47,667 bases of DNA from an uncultured Pelagibacteraceae bacterium (lineage in GTDB: Bacteria; Pseudomonadota; Alphaproteobacteria; Pelagibacterales; Pelagibacteraceae). The notes beneath the pieces were generated by a model. That model did not search any database. It was given only the letters and a program-made list of their open reading frames with translations, and had not been told where the DNA came from. Where the stretch lies: the NCBI GenBank assembly GCA_902632145.1, contig CACPBH010000004.1:1-47667 (forward strand), read 5' to 3'. Of this stretch, positions 28,610-37,398 are shown in pieces. The position numbers and the translations under genes are program-made. The stretch's first letter is position 1. Each line of letters begins with the position of its first letter.

Positions 28610-29497
28610 ATGAGAGAAGCAAATACATTTGATTTATCATTATTAATTTTGTTAGCTATTATTTGGGGGTCTTCATTTTTTAATATAAAAATAGCAACTT
28701 ATTCTTACGATCCAATTACACTTGCGCTAGTAAGAGTTATTTTTGCTAGCATGCCCCTATTACTTATATGTAAATTAAGGAAAATAAAGATTGAAGCATT
28801 TACAGAAAACTGGAAATGGTATGCACTGATTGGATTGTGTAATATCGCTATACCATTTGTATTAATAGCAATTGGAACTGCAAAAATTAATAGTTACTTG
28901 GCTGCAATTTTAATGAGCACCACTCCTCTAAGCGGATCTATTTTAGCACATTTTTTTACAAAAAATGAAAAATTATCTTTTTACAAATCAACCGGAGTTT
29001 TAATAGGCTTTAGTGGAATTATATTATTATTTTTTGATAGGGTAATAATAAATAGTGAAAATTATATTTATGCTCTAATTACTATTTTAGGCTCCACATT
29101 TTATTGTATTGGTGGTTTATTAACTTTAAAACTCAAAAATAAAAAAAATGAGAATGTAACTACCTCGACTACCCTTTGGTCTGTTCTTTTTTTACTCCCA
29201 TTTTCTTTAATTTTAGAGAGCCCATGGAACTCTGAGCCAACAATAGCCTCAACTTTGTCTTTATTATACTTGGGAGTTATCGCAACAGGGTTTGCATGGT
29301 TAATCAGATTTAGAATATTAACAGTAAATGGTTTGGTATTTCAAACTCAAGTAGCTTATTTGATACCAATATTTGGAATAATTTTTGGATATTTTCTAAT
29401 GAATGAAATAATAACATGGAGAGTCTTAATATCATTAGTTATAATTCTAATTGGAATATATATTTTTAAAAAAAATAATAAAACAATAGTTAGTTAA
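28610..29497 (+). CDS. EamA/DMT superfamily transporter
   Basis: A 295-residue integral membrane protein with about ten hydrophobic helices, arranged as two EamA repeats of about five. The N-terminal repeat has LAIIWGSSFFNIKIA, the usual opening of DMT-family exporters; the second repeat begins near ALITILGSTFYCIGG. It ends in a short Lys/Asn tail. It probably moves amino acids, amines or another small metabolite; the sequence does not reveal the substrate. It is divergent from glnA across 121 bases and immediately precedes the WecA-like gene. Confidence 0.88.
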   Translation: MREANTFDLSLLILLAIIWGSSFFNIKIATYSYDPITLALVRVIFASMPLLLICKLRKIKIEAFTENWKWYALIGLCNIAIPFVLIAIGTAKINSYLAAILMSTTPLSGSILAHFFTKNEKLSFYKSTGVLIGFSGIILLFFDRVIINSENYIYALITILGSTFYCIGGLLTLKLKNKKNENVTTSTTLWSVLFLLPFSLILESPWNSEPTIASTLSLLYLGVIATGFAWLIRFRILTVNGLVFQTQVAYLIPIFGIIFGYFLMNEIITWRVLISLVIILIGIYIFKKNNKTIVS

Positions 29498-30559
29498 ATG
29501 GGATCAGAATCTATAGAAGCAAGCTTTTTATCAATTTTTGCACTTATAAGTTTTTTTATATTCTTAATTATTAGTAAGTATTCTTTAAGAATTAATAAGG
29601 GAGTATTACTTGACAATAATTTTGTTAAGCCTCAAGCATTTCACAAATATCCCGTAACTAGAAGCGGTGGAATGGGGTCTATAATTTGTCTAATCATATT
29701 TTTCTATTTTTATTATTTGCTCTATGGAAAAATTCTGTACGAATATATCTTAATAAGTTCCTCTATGTTTTTAATTGGGTTTTTAGATGATTTAAAAATA
29801 AATATAAAACCCTCAAAAAGACTTCTTGCTATGGTTTTTTTGCTATTCATACTTATATTTTTTTTACCAATTAAAATATCAAATGTTGATATTCAGTTTT
29901 TAAAATTTTTAATGAATAGCCATTTATTTTCTTCAATTTTCGTGCTTCTATGTTTTTTATTTGTAATAAATGGTGCAAACTTAATTGATGGTTTCAATGG
30001 CTTATTATCAATTAATCTTTTGATTGTAAATGTGGTTCTAGCATACATCAATCTAAATAGCGCTAATCAAGAATTTTCTTTTTTAATAACCGGCCAAATA
30101 ATTATTTTATTAATTTTTTTGTTTTTTAATTTCCCATACTCTAAAATTTTTTTAGGAGACAGCGGGGCATATCTCATGGGTTCTTTAGTAGCTTTAAATA
30201 CAATTATTACAAATAATCTAAATCCAAATATTTCTTCATTTTTCTTTTGTACACTTTTATTTTATATATTTTTCGAGGTATTTTTTTCATTTTTTAGAAA
30301 ATTAGCTCAAAATAAGTCACCCATTTATCCTGATGAACAACATTTACATATGTTGAGTTATTACAAAATTTCATCATTCTATGGTAAAGAAAAAGGCAAT
30401 TTTATTAATTCAATATTTTTAAACCTTATATATCTAATTCTTATTACTCCAGGACTGTATTTTATTGAAAGCCCAAGTTTGAGCAGGTATTGGTTTTTTA
30501 CACTGCTGATACTTTATATGTTAACTTATTCTAGACTTTATCGTTTAACAAAAAATTAA
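29498..30559 (+). CDS. WecA/MraY-type undecaprenyl-phosphate sugar-1-phosphate transferase
   Basis: A 353-residue polytopic membrane protein with about ten helices. Conserved GT4-family cytoplasmic loops are present: RSGGMGS after the first helices, FLIGFLDDLK with the Asp pair, NGANLIDGFNG, FLGDSGAYLMG, and PDEQHLHML, a variant of the His-rich loop. Such enzymes attach a sugar-1-phosphate to undecaprenyl phosphate as the first step of an O-antigen or other surface glycan. It is not MraY, because the sequence is closer to WecA/TagO and there is no mur cluster. The start codon follows the transporter stop with no gap. The sugar substrate cannot be told. Confidence 0.82.
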   Translation: MGSESIEASFLSIFALISFFIFLIISKYSLRINKGVLLDNNFVKPQAFHKYPVTRSGGMGSIICLIIFFYFYYLLYGKILYEYILISSSMFLIGFLDDLKINIKPSKRLLAMVFLLFILIFFLPIKISNVDIQFLKFLMNSHLFSSIFVLLCFLFVINGANLIDGFNGLLSINLLIVNVVLAYINLNSANQEFSFLITGQIIILLIFLFFNFPYSKIFLGDSGAYLMGSLVALNTIITNNLNPNISSFFFCTLLFYIFFEVFFSFFRKLAQNKSPIYPDEQHLHMLSYYKISSFYGKEKGNFINSIFLNLIYLILITPGLYFIESPSLSRYWFFTLLILYMLTYSRLYRLTKN

Positions 30560-30585
30560 ATTGTTATATAAAGCAACGGCAAAAC

Positions 30586-30670
30586 GGGCAAGTGGCGGAA
30601 TTGGTATACGCGCTGGTCTTAGAAACCAGTGCCGCAAGGCTTAAGAGTTCGAGTCTCTTCTTGCCCACCA
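30586..30670 (+). tRNA. tRNA-Leu (anticodon UAG)
   Basis: The acceptor stem GGGCAAG pairs with CTTGCCC at 30660-30666, and ACCA follows, so the CCA end is encoded. The D-loop region is GCGGAATTGGTATACGC. The anticodon stem CTGGT/ACCAG holds the loop CTTAGAA with anticodon TAG, which reads CUA/CUN leucine codons. A long variable arm (TGCCGCAAGGCTTA) and the T-arm GAGTTCGAGTCTC confirm a class II tRNA-Leu. It lies 26 bases after the WecA-like gene and only six bases before the tig start. Confidence 0.97.
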
Positions 30671-30676
30671 AAAATT

Positions 30677-32050
30677 ATGAAGATTGAAACAAAATCAAAA
30701 AAAGGCTTAAGTACGATATTATCTGTTGTAGTTGATAAAAAAACAATTCAATTAAAAATGGATGAAAGACTTTCTGAATTACAAAAAGAAGTGGCTCTAA
30801 AAGGGTTTAGACCAGGAAAAGTTCCATCCTCAGTAATTAAGAGCCAATTCGGTAAATCTATTTATGGAGAGGTAATTGATAAAGTTTTAAGAGAAACTTC
30901 CACTAAAGCCATTTCGGAAAAAAAATTAAAAATTGCAGGACAGCCCAAAATTGATTTGAAACAATTTGGCGAGGGCAAAGATTTAAACTATGAATTACAA
31001 ATAGATTGTTTGCCGAATATAAAGTTGAGCCCTTTAGAAAAATTTAAAGCAAACCAGCATAAAATTAAGATAGAAAAAAAAATTATTGAAGATAAACTTA
31101 AAGAAATTGCTGAACAGAATAAAAAATTTGAAGATAAAAAAGATAATGAAAGATCAATAGTTGGAGATCAATTAACTTTTAATTATTTTGCGTCTATAGA
31201 TAACAAAAAATTTGAGGGAAATGAGGGAAAAGATGTTCAAATAGAATTAGGTAAGAATTTATTTTTGAAAGGTTTTGACGAGCAACTTATAGGCGTTAAA
31301 AAAGGAGAAACAAGATTAGTCGATGCAATTTTACCTGCTAATCATCCTAAAAAAGAATTAGCAAATAAAAAAGCTAAATTTAAATGTGAAATTTTAAAGA
31401 TTAAAAAACCTATTGAAAATAAAATAAACGATGAATTTGCAAAAAGTATGGGGGCAAAAGACATCACAGATCTTAAAAATTTAATTGAGAAGCAAATCTC
31501 TAGTCAATATACTCAAGCTTTTAGTTCAATTACAAAAAAAGAAATTCTTGATCAAATTGAAAAAAATCATGAGATAGATTTACCACAGAATTTGATTGAT
31601 CAAGAGTTAAGTTTAATGACTAGAAGTTTAAAAGAGGAGGAAAAACAAAAATTTTTATCGAATAATACAAAAATTGCAAAATCAAGAATAAAATTAGGAT
31701 TAATTTTAAACGAACTAGGAGAAAAGAATAATTTAAAAATTACTGATGAGGATGTGCAAGCAGAAATTCAAAAACAAATTAAAGGTATGCCAGGCCAAGA
31801 AAAATTGGTAATAGATTATTATCAGAAAAATCCAAGTGCTTCTCAAAGTTTAAAAGGATCATTATATGAGGAAAAAATTATCGATTTTATTAAATCAAAG
31901 ATCAAACTTAATATTATAGAGGTAGACACGAAAGAAGCTGAAAAAATTATATCTGATTTCAACAAACCAAATATAGATAAGAGTCAAACATCAAAAACTA
32001 GATCTTCTAATAAAGAAAAAGTCAAAACAAAAAAAATTAGTAAAAAGTAA
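30677..32050 (+). CDS. tig: Trigger factor, ribosome-associated chaperone
   Basis: A 457-residue protein starting at the ATG at 30677. The frame is open upstream through the tRNA to a GTG at 30629, but that extension is tRNA sequence. The N-terminal ribosome-binding domain carries the GFRPGKVP signature (FRxGxxP). A PPIase-like FKBP domain lies around 150-240 (VGDQLTFNYFA, FLKGFDEQLIGVKKGE), followed by the helical C-terminal chaperone domain. A tail of about 25 Lys/Ser/Asn-rich residues extends past the usual end. It folds nascent chains at the ribosome exit. tig-clpP-clpX-lon is the common order. There is no room for a Shine-Dalgarno sequence outside the tRNA. Confidence 0.95.
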   Translation: MKIETKSKKGLSTILSVVVDKKTIQLKMDERLSELQKEVALKGFRPGKVPSSVIKSQFGKSIYGEVIDKVLRETSTKAISEKKLKIAGQPKIDLKQFGEGKDLNYELQIDCLPNIKLSPLEKFKANQHKIKIEKKIIEDKLKEIAEQNKKFEDKKDNERSIVGDQLTFNYFASIDNKKFEGNEGKDVQIELGKNLFLKGFDEQLIGVKKGETRLVDAILPANHPKKELANKKAKFKCEILKIKKPIENKINDEFAKSMGAKDITDLKNLIEKQISSQYTQAFSSITKKEILDQIEKNHEIDLPQNLIDQELSLMTRSLKEEEKQKFLSNNTKIAKSRIKLGLILNELGEKNNLKITDEDVQAEIQKQIKGMPGQEKLVIDYYQKNPSASQSLKGSLYEEKIIDFIKSKIKLNIIEVDTKEAEKIISDFNKPNIDKSQTSKTRSSNKEKVKTKKISKK

Positions 32051-32072
32051 CCAATAGCTGTATAAATCAATC

Positions 32073-32684
32073 ATGATTCGCGATTTTGATGAAAAAATGA
32101 ATAATCTAATTCCAATGGTTGTTGAGCAAACCAGTAAGGGTGAAAGAGCCTATGATATTTATTCTAGACTTTTAAAAGAAAGAATAGTTTTTTTAGTAGG
32201 ACCTGTAAATGATACTGTTGCCTCTTTAGTTACAGCTCAACTGCTTTTTTTGGAGTCTGAAAATCCAAAAAAAGAAATAAATTTTTATATTAATAGTCCA
32301 GGAGGGTTAGTCACAGCTGGATTAGGAATTTATGACACAATGCAATATATTAATTCTCCGGTTTCCACTCTATGTATAGGCCAAGCATCCTCAATGGGCT
32401 CATTTCTTTTATCTGCAGGCGAAAAAGGTAAAAGATATTCCCTACCAAACTCTAGAATTATGGTTCATCAACCTTCCGCTGGTTTTCAAGGCCAAGCAAC
32501 CGATATTCAAATTCACGCAAAAGAAATTTTATCTTTAAAAGAAAGATTAAATAAAATTTATTCTAAACACACTGGTAAATCTGTGAATGAAATTTCTGAT
32601 GCTCTTGAAAGAGACAACTTTATGACCGCAGAAGAGGCAAAAAAATTTGGTTTAATAGACTCTGTTGTGGAAAAAAGAGGCTAA
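32073..32684 (+). CDS. clpP: ATP-dependent Clp protease proteolytic subunit
   Basis: A 203-residue serine protease. The catalytic triad is Ser107 (GQASSMGS), His132 (IMVHQP) and Asp181 (ERDNFM). [25 protein letters not shown] is the conserved N-terminal axial region, and INSPGG forms the oxyanion strand. It forms the tetradecameric chamber that works with ClpX, encoded next. It starts 22 bases after tig and precedes clpX by 79 bases. A short propeptide of about 10-14 residues may be removed. Confidence 0.97.
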   Translation: MIRDFDEKMNNLIPMVVEQTSKGERAYDIYSRLLKERIVFLVGPVNDTVASLVTAQLLFLESENPKKEINFYINSPGGLVTAGLGIYDTMQYINSPVSTLCIGQASSMGSFLLSAGEKGKRYSLPNSRIMVHQPSAGFQGQATDIQIHAKEILSLKERLNKIYSKHTGKSVNEISDALERDNFMTAEEAKKFGLIDSVVEKRG

Positions 32685-32716
32685 AATACAATATATAGAT
32701 TTCAATACAACTTCAC

Positions 32717-32745
32717 CTTGATAAGAAAATTTTTAAGTCTATTAT
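32717..32745 (+). promoter_or_regulatory. Probable clpX promoter
   Basis: In the 79-base gap before clpX, TTGATA (32718-32723) and TATTAT (32740-32745) are separated by 16 bases and fit a sigma-70 promoter. Read as CTTGATA with CTATTAT 15 bases later, the same site also fits an RpoH-like promoter. Transcription would begin about 12 bases before the start codon. It resembles the lon promoter region. The site is inferred from sequence only. Confidence 0.5.
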
Positions 32746-32763
32746 TAAGATAATTGATTCGAG

Positions 32764-34017
32764 ATGACTGAAAAAAATACAAAAAATATTTTATATTGTT
32801 CTTTTTGCGGCAAAAGTCAGCATGAGGTAAGAAAATTAATTGCAGGTCCAACTGTGTTCATTTGTGATGAATGCGTAGAGCTCTGCATGGATATAATTAA
32901 AGAAGAAAATAAGAGTTCTCTTGTAAAACATCAAGATGGGGTTCCATCACCAAAAGAAATTTGTAATGTTCTAGATGAATATGTAATCGGTCAAAAATTA
33001 GCTAAAGAAATTTTATCTGTCGCAGTTCACAACCATTATAAAAGACTTAATCATGAAACAAAAAATAATAAAGATATAGAACTATCAAAATCAAACATTT
33101 TGTTAGTAGGACCTACAGGATGTGGAAAAACACTGCTTGCACAAACACTAGCAAGAATTTTAGACGTTCCTTTTACGATGGCGGACGCAACAACTTTGAC
33201 CGAAGCGGGTTATGTTGGAGAAGATGTAGAAAATATTATACTAAAATTATTACAAGCTGCCGATTACAACGTAGAAAAAGCACAAAGGGGAATAGTTTAT
33301 ATCGATGAAGTTGATAAAATAAGCAGAAAATCAGAAAATCCCTCAATCACTAGAGACGTTTCAGGTGAGGGAGTACAGCAAGCTTTGTTAAAAATTATGG
33401 AAGGAACTATAGCAAGTGTTCCTCCCCAAGGCGGCAGAAAACATCCTCAACAGGAATTTCTCCAAATAGATACGACTAATATTTTATTTGTTTGTGGAGG
33501 AGCTTTTGCGGGACTTGATAAATTAATCGATAGTAGAGGAAAAGGAAGTTCTATCGGCTTTGGAGCTAAAGTTAAAGATTATAAGGAGTTGCCACTTTCA
33601 GAAACATTAAAACATTTAGAGCCAGAGGATTTAATAAAATATGGTTTAATACCAGAGTTTATTGGAAGAATGCCTATAATCGCAACTCTAAATGATCTGG
33701 ATGAAAAATCTCTCGTAAGAATTTTAAAGGAACCTAAAAATTCACTTATAAAACAATATCAAAGATTATTTGAGTTTGAGGAGGTTATTTTAGAATTTAA
33801 AGAGGAAGCAATAATTGAGATAGCTAAGAAGGCTATTTCGAAAAAAACTGGAGCAAGAGGATTAAGATCTATTTTAGAAAATATTTTATTAAAAACTATG
33901 TTTGATTTACCTGATATGGAAAATGTAATTAAGGTGACTGTTGATAGTGCTGCGGTTAAAGGAAAATCTGAGCCCATTGTCACATATGGTAATAAACCAT
34001 CAACATCTGTAGCATAG
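32764..34017 (+). CDS. clpX: ATP-dependent Clp protease unfoldase subunit ClpX
   Basis: A 417-residue AAA+ unfoldase. The N-terminal zinc-binding domain has Cys12, Cys15, Cys34 and Cys37. Walker A is GPTGCGKT at 116-123, and Walker B is in [10 protein letters not shown]. The ClpP-docking loop IGF is at 264-266 (SSIGFGA). The pore motif GYVGEDVEN and sensor 2 GARGLR are also present. It unfolds tagged proteins and feeds them to ClpP. A promoter-like sequence in the 79-base gap suggests it can be transcribed apart from tig-clpP. Confidence 0.97.
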   Translation: MTEKNTKNILYCSFCGKSQHEVRKLIAGPTVFICDECVELCMDIIKEENKSSLVKHQDGVPSPKEICNVLDEYVIGQKLAKEILSVAVHNHYKRLNHETKNNKDIELSKSNILLVGPTGCGKTLLAQTLARILDVPFTMADATTLTEAGYVGEDVENIILKLLQAADYNVEKAQRGIVYIDEVDKISRKSENPSITRDVSGEGVQQALLKIMEGTIASVPPQGGRKHPQQEFLQIDTTNILFVCGGAFAGLDKLIDSRGKGSSIGFGAKVKDYKELPLSETLKHLEPEDLIKYGLIPEFIGRMPIIATLNDLDEKSLVRILKEPKNSLIKQYQRLFEFEEVILEFKEEAIIEIAKKAISKKTGARGLRSILENILLKTMFDLPDMENVIKVTVDSAAVKGKSEPIVTYGNKPSTSVA

Positions 34018-34030
34018 TATAAAATTGTTT

Positions 34031-34061
34031 CTTGAAATTAGTGAATTTATTGCCATATTAT
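34031..34061 (+). promoter_or_regulatory. Probable heat-shock-type (RpoH) or sigma-70 promoter of lon
   Basis: CTTGAAA at 34031-34037 is an exact match to the RpoH -35 element. GCCATAT at 34052-34058, 14 bases further, fits its -10. The overlapping pair TTGAAA and TATTAT with an 18-base spacer would also suit sigma-70. Transcription would start only a few bases before the ATG at 34070, leaving almost no leader. lon is a classical heat-shock gene, which supports the reading. Confidence 0.55.
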
Positions 34062-34069
34062 AAAGTCTG

Positions 34070-36451
34070 ATGAAAGCTTCATACTTAAAACCACTCTTAC
34101 CTTTAAGAGATATAGTCATTTTTCCTTCAATGGTCATCCCTTTATTCGTTGGTAGGGAAAAATCAATCAAGGCTCTTCAGGAAGTAATGAAATCAGATAA
34201 ATCAATAATTTTAGTTACCCAAAAAAACTCAGAGGTAGATGATCCTACTGGACAAGACCTTTACCAATTTGGATGTTTAAGTAAAGTTTTACAACTTTTA
34301 AAATTGCCAGATGGCACGGTAAAAGTTTTAGTAGAGGGAGAAAAAAGGGTAAAAATTTTAAAACATAGCGATAAAGAAAAAGACTTTTTAAGTTGTGAGT
34401 CTGAAATTGTTGAGGATTTAAATGTAACAAAAGATTTAGATCAATTAGCAAATGGTTTAATAAAAAAGTTCGAGAGATTACAACTATTAAGCAAAAAAGA
34501 TCTAAATGACAGCAATAGTAATATTAAAAATCTTAAAGATCCCATTCAAATTGCTAACCATATTTCATCAAATTTAAGTATTCAAATATTTGAAAAACAA
34601 GAATTATTAGAGATCATAGATTTAAAGAAAAGATTAGAAAAAATTCACTCTTATATTGAAAAAGAGACAAGTGTAATTTCTGTAGAGAAAAAAATCAGAG
34701 GAAGAGTCAAAAATCAGATGGAAAAAACTCAAAGAGAGTATTACTTAAACGAACAATTAAAAGCTATACAGAAAGAACTAGGAGAAATTGACGAGGGAAA
34801 AGATGAGCTTTCCTCTCTTTCTAAAGCGATATCGGAAGCTAAAATGCCAAAATTAGCAAAAGATAAATGTTTATCTGAATTAAAAAAATTAAAATCTATG
34901 AGTCCAATGTCGGCTGAGGCAACTGTTGTGAGAAACTATCTTGATTGGATGACTGATTTACCTTGGTCAGTAAAATCAAAAATTAATACTGATTTAGTAA
35001 ATGCTCAAAAAATTTTAGATGAAGACCATTACGGTCTAGAAAAAGTAAAAGAGAGAATAATCGAATTTTTAGCCGTTCAAAAGAGAATTAAAAAAATGAA
35101 AGGACCTATATTATGTTTAGTAGGCCCACCAGGAGTAGGAAAAACATCGTTGGGTAAATCGATCGCTAAAGCAACAAATAGAAAATTTATAAGAATTTCT
35201 TTAGGAGGCATAAGAGATGAGGCTGAAATCAGAGGCCATAGAAGAACTTACATAGGTTCTTTGCCGGGTAAAATTATTCAAATGATGAAAAAAGCTGGAA
35301 CTAATAACCCGCTTTTTCTTTTAGATGAAATTGATAAAGTTGGGAATGATTACAGAGGTGACCCATCTTCAGCGTTGTTAGAAGCATTAGATCCTGAACA
35401 GAATAAGGAATTTAACGATCATTACCTAGAAGTAGATTACGATTTGTCAGATGTAATGTTTGTTACAACAGCAAATACACTTAACATATTACCACCACTT
35501 CTTGATAGAATGGAGGTAATAAGATTATCAGGGTACACCGAAGACGAAAAAGTTAATATATCTCAAAAATATTTAATTCCTAATCAAAGCAAATATAATG
35601 GTTTAAAAAGCGATGAATGGAAAATAGACGAAAATATTAATAGAAAAATTATAAGAAATTATACAAGGGAGTCGGGTGTAAGAAATCTTGAAAGAGAAAT
35701 CTCTAAAATTGCAAGAAAGTTAGTAAAGAAAATAGATAATAAAGAAAAAGTGAATATACCAGTAGACGAAAAGGATCTCAAAGACTTGCTTGGTGTCGAA
35801 AAATTTAAATATGGGGAGATAGAAGAAGAAAACAGAATAGGTGTTGTAACAGGTCTGGCTTGGACCGAGGTAGGTGGAGAGATTTTAAAAATTGAGTCTG
35901 CGGTAATGCCAGGTAAGGGAAAAATGCAAATTACAGGAAAACTAGGTGATGTGATGCAAGAGTCAGTCAAAGCAGCTAAATCTTATATAAGATCAAAGAG
36001 TTTAGATTATGGAATAATTCCACCTATTTTTGACAAAAAAGATTTTCATATTCATGTACCAGAGGGAGCTACACCTAAGGATGGACCATCTGCAGGTATT
36101 GGAATGGTAACCTCAATAATTTCAGCGATTACTGAGATTCCCGTGAATAAAGATGTGGCTATGACAGGCGAAATAACTTTAAGAGGACTTGTTTTGCCAA
36201 TTGGAGGCTTAAAAGAAAAATTATTAGCAGCCCACAGAGCTGGAATAAAAAAAGTTTTAATTCCTCAAGAAAATAAAAAAGATTTAGTTGAAGTTCCGCA
36301 AACCGTAGTAGATTCAATGAAAATAATACCAGTTAAGAACGTAGATGAAGTTTTAAAAGTTGCTTTAACCAAACCTTTGAAAAGCGTTGAATGGGTAGAA
36401 GTAGATCAAATAGCTGATAAAAATAAAGACAAAGAACTAAGTACCCATTAG
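34070..36451 (+). CDS. lon: ATP-dependent protease Lon
   Basis: A 793-residue LonA protease. The N-terminal substrate-binding domain begins [20 protein letters not shown]. The AAA+ module has Walker [14 protein letters not shown], Walker B in [10 protein letters not shown], and GALDPEQN-like [12 protein letters not shown]. The proteolytic dyad is Ser674 (DGPSAGIG) and Lys717 (GGLKEKL). It degrades misfolded and regulatory proteins in the cytoplasm. The N-terminus is short before LPLRD, about ten residues, with no earlier Met available. It has its own promoter-like region. The 3' end is four bases from the convergent glycosyltransferase gene. Confidence 0.97.
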   Translation: MKASYLKPLLPLRDIVIFPSMVIPLFVGREKSIKALQEVMKSDKSIILVTQKNSEVDDPTGQDLYQFGCLSKVLQLLKLPDGTVKVLVEGEKRVKILKHSDKEKDFLSCESEIVEDLNVTKDLDQLANGLIKKFERLQLLSKKDLNDSNSNIKNLKDPIQIANHISSNLSIQIFEKQELLEIIDLKKRLEKIHSYIEKETSVISVEKKIRGRVKNQMEKTQREYYLNEQLKAIQKELGEIDEGKDELSSLSKAISEAKMPKLAKDKCLSELKKLKSMSPMSAEATVVRNYLDWMTDLPWSVKSKINTDLVNAQKILDEDHYGLEKVKERIIEFLAVQKRIKKMKGPILCLVGPPGVGKTSLGKSIAKATNRKFIRISLGGIRDEAEIRGHRRTYIGSLPGKIIQMMKKAGTNNPLFLLDEIDKVGNDYRGDPSSALLEALDPEQNKEFNDHYLEVDYDLSDVMFVTTANTLNILPPLLDRMEVIRLSGYTEDEKVNISQKYLIPNQSKYNGLKSDEWKIDENINRKIIRNYTRESGVRNLEREISKIARKLVKKIDNKEKVNIPVDEKDLKDLLGVEKFKYGEIEEENRIGVVTGLAWTEVGGEILKIESAVMPGKGKMQITGKLGDVMQESVKAAKSYIRSKSLDYGIIPPIFDKKDFHIHVPEGATPKDGPSAGIGMVTSIISAITEIPVNKDVAMTGEITLRGLVLPIGGLKEKLLAAHRAGIKKVLIPQENKKDLVEVPQTVVDSMKIIPVKNVDEVLKVALTKPLKSVEWVEVDQIADKNKDKELSTH

Positions 36452-36455
36452 CAAT

Positions 36456-37346
36456 TTAATCGAGCCATTCTTTAAATGTCTCTTCATTTTTAGAAATATA
36501 ATCAGGCAGAAGACTTATATCGATCTTTTTTAAGATAGATTTTCCACTCCATTTAAACTCTTTTTGATCAACTTTGTAATCATAAATTACTTTTTTCTCG
36601 CTTATTAATTTTTTAATATCATCTATTTTAATTCCACTTAATTCAAATTCATAATGATGAGCAAAATTTAGTAATTTTTTCTCTAACTCTTCGGGTTTTT
36701 TCAGGCACGTAAAATGCCATCCACCGTTTTTTAAAAATATCAAATTAGAGTATTTTTTTTTTGAAAAATGTATGTCTAATCTCCATCTAGGATATTTTTT
36801 TCCTTTTATATTTCTTAGCCATTGTGGAGACAGAAGATTTTTATTTTTGATAGCTCTAGTTCCATACCAAGAAAAATTTTCATAATGCAAATTTAACTTA
36901 TAATAGAAAATTTTTTGTTCAAAAAAAAGAATATCATCTTTAATATTTGAAAAATCAAAATTATCAAGGTTTGGAATTTCGTCTAAATCACTAATTAAAA
37001 TTATATCTTCATCTTTTGCCTCTAATAATCCTTTTTTAATGCACTCTCTTTGGTAGTAGTCTCTAGCCATACCATTAAGAATAAGTTTTTCACCTCTTTT
37101 TTCTTCACTTTCACCTTCAATAAGTTGTTTTATATTTTCAGGTTCTTTGTCTACTGGGATATAAATTATTTTGTCTTTAAATTTCTTAAACTTATTAATG
37201 TCAAAATTTAATTTCTTTTTACTCCCATTATGGGTGTAGCTAGCTTCTGTAATTATAAATTTATGAACAAATTTATCGAGGTGATTCAGCCTAATATCCA
37301 ATAGCAAATCCTCGTCAAAATACATAAAGCAATCATAAATATTCAT
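36456..37346 (-). CDS. Family 17 glycosyltransferase (beta-1,4-N-acetylglucosaminyltransferase-like)
   Basis: About 296 residues from the ATG at 37346; an upstream in-frame ATG at 37400 would add 18 hydrophobic residues and touch the divergent start. The N-terminus MNIYDCFMYFDEDLLLDIRLN and then KFIITEASYTHNG are the signature of GT17, the family of animal MGAT3. LISDLDEIPN is the DxD-type metal/nucleotide-sugar motif. The GWHFTCL segment, with its conserved His, lies in the C-terminal third. The donor is presumably UDP-GlcNAc, but acceptor and product are unknown. With the neighbouring sugar-modifying fusion it probably makes a surface glycan. It is divergent from that gene. Confidence 0.8.
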   Translation of the reverse strand: MNIYDCFMYFDEDLLLDIRLNHLDKFVHKFIITEASYTHNGSKKKLNFDINKFKKFKDKIIYIPVDKEPENIKQLIEGESEEKRGEKLILNGMARDYYQRECIKKGLLEAKDEDIILISDLDEIPNLDNFDFSNIKDDILFFEQKIFYYKLNLHYENFSWYGTRAIKNKNLLSPQWLRNIKGKKYPRWRLDIHFSKKKYSNLIFLKNGGWHFTCLKKPEELEKKLLNFAHHYEFELSGIKIDDIKKLISEKKVIYDYKVDQKEFKWSGKSILKKIDISLLPDYISKNEETFKEWLD

Positions 37347-37398
37347 GTTGTTTGAGTTATAATAAATTATAATATAAGTAAATATTAATAAAACTTTC

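Noticed and set aside
30629-30676. Upstream extension of the tig frame to a GTG
   Set aside because: The added 16 codons are tRNA-Leu sequence, and the ATG at 30677 gives the normal trigger factor N-terminus.
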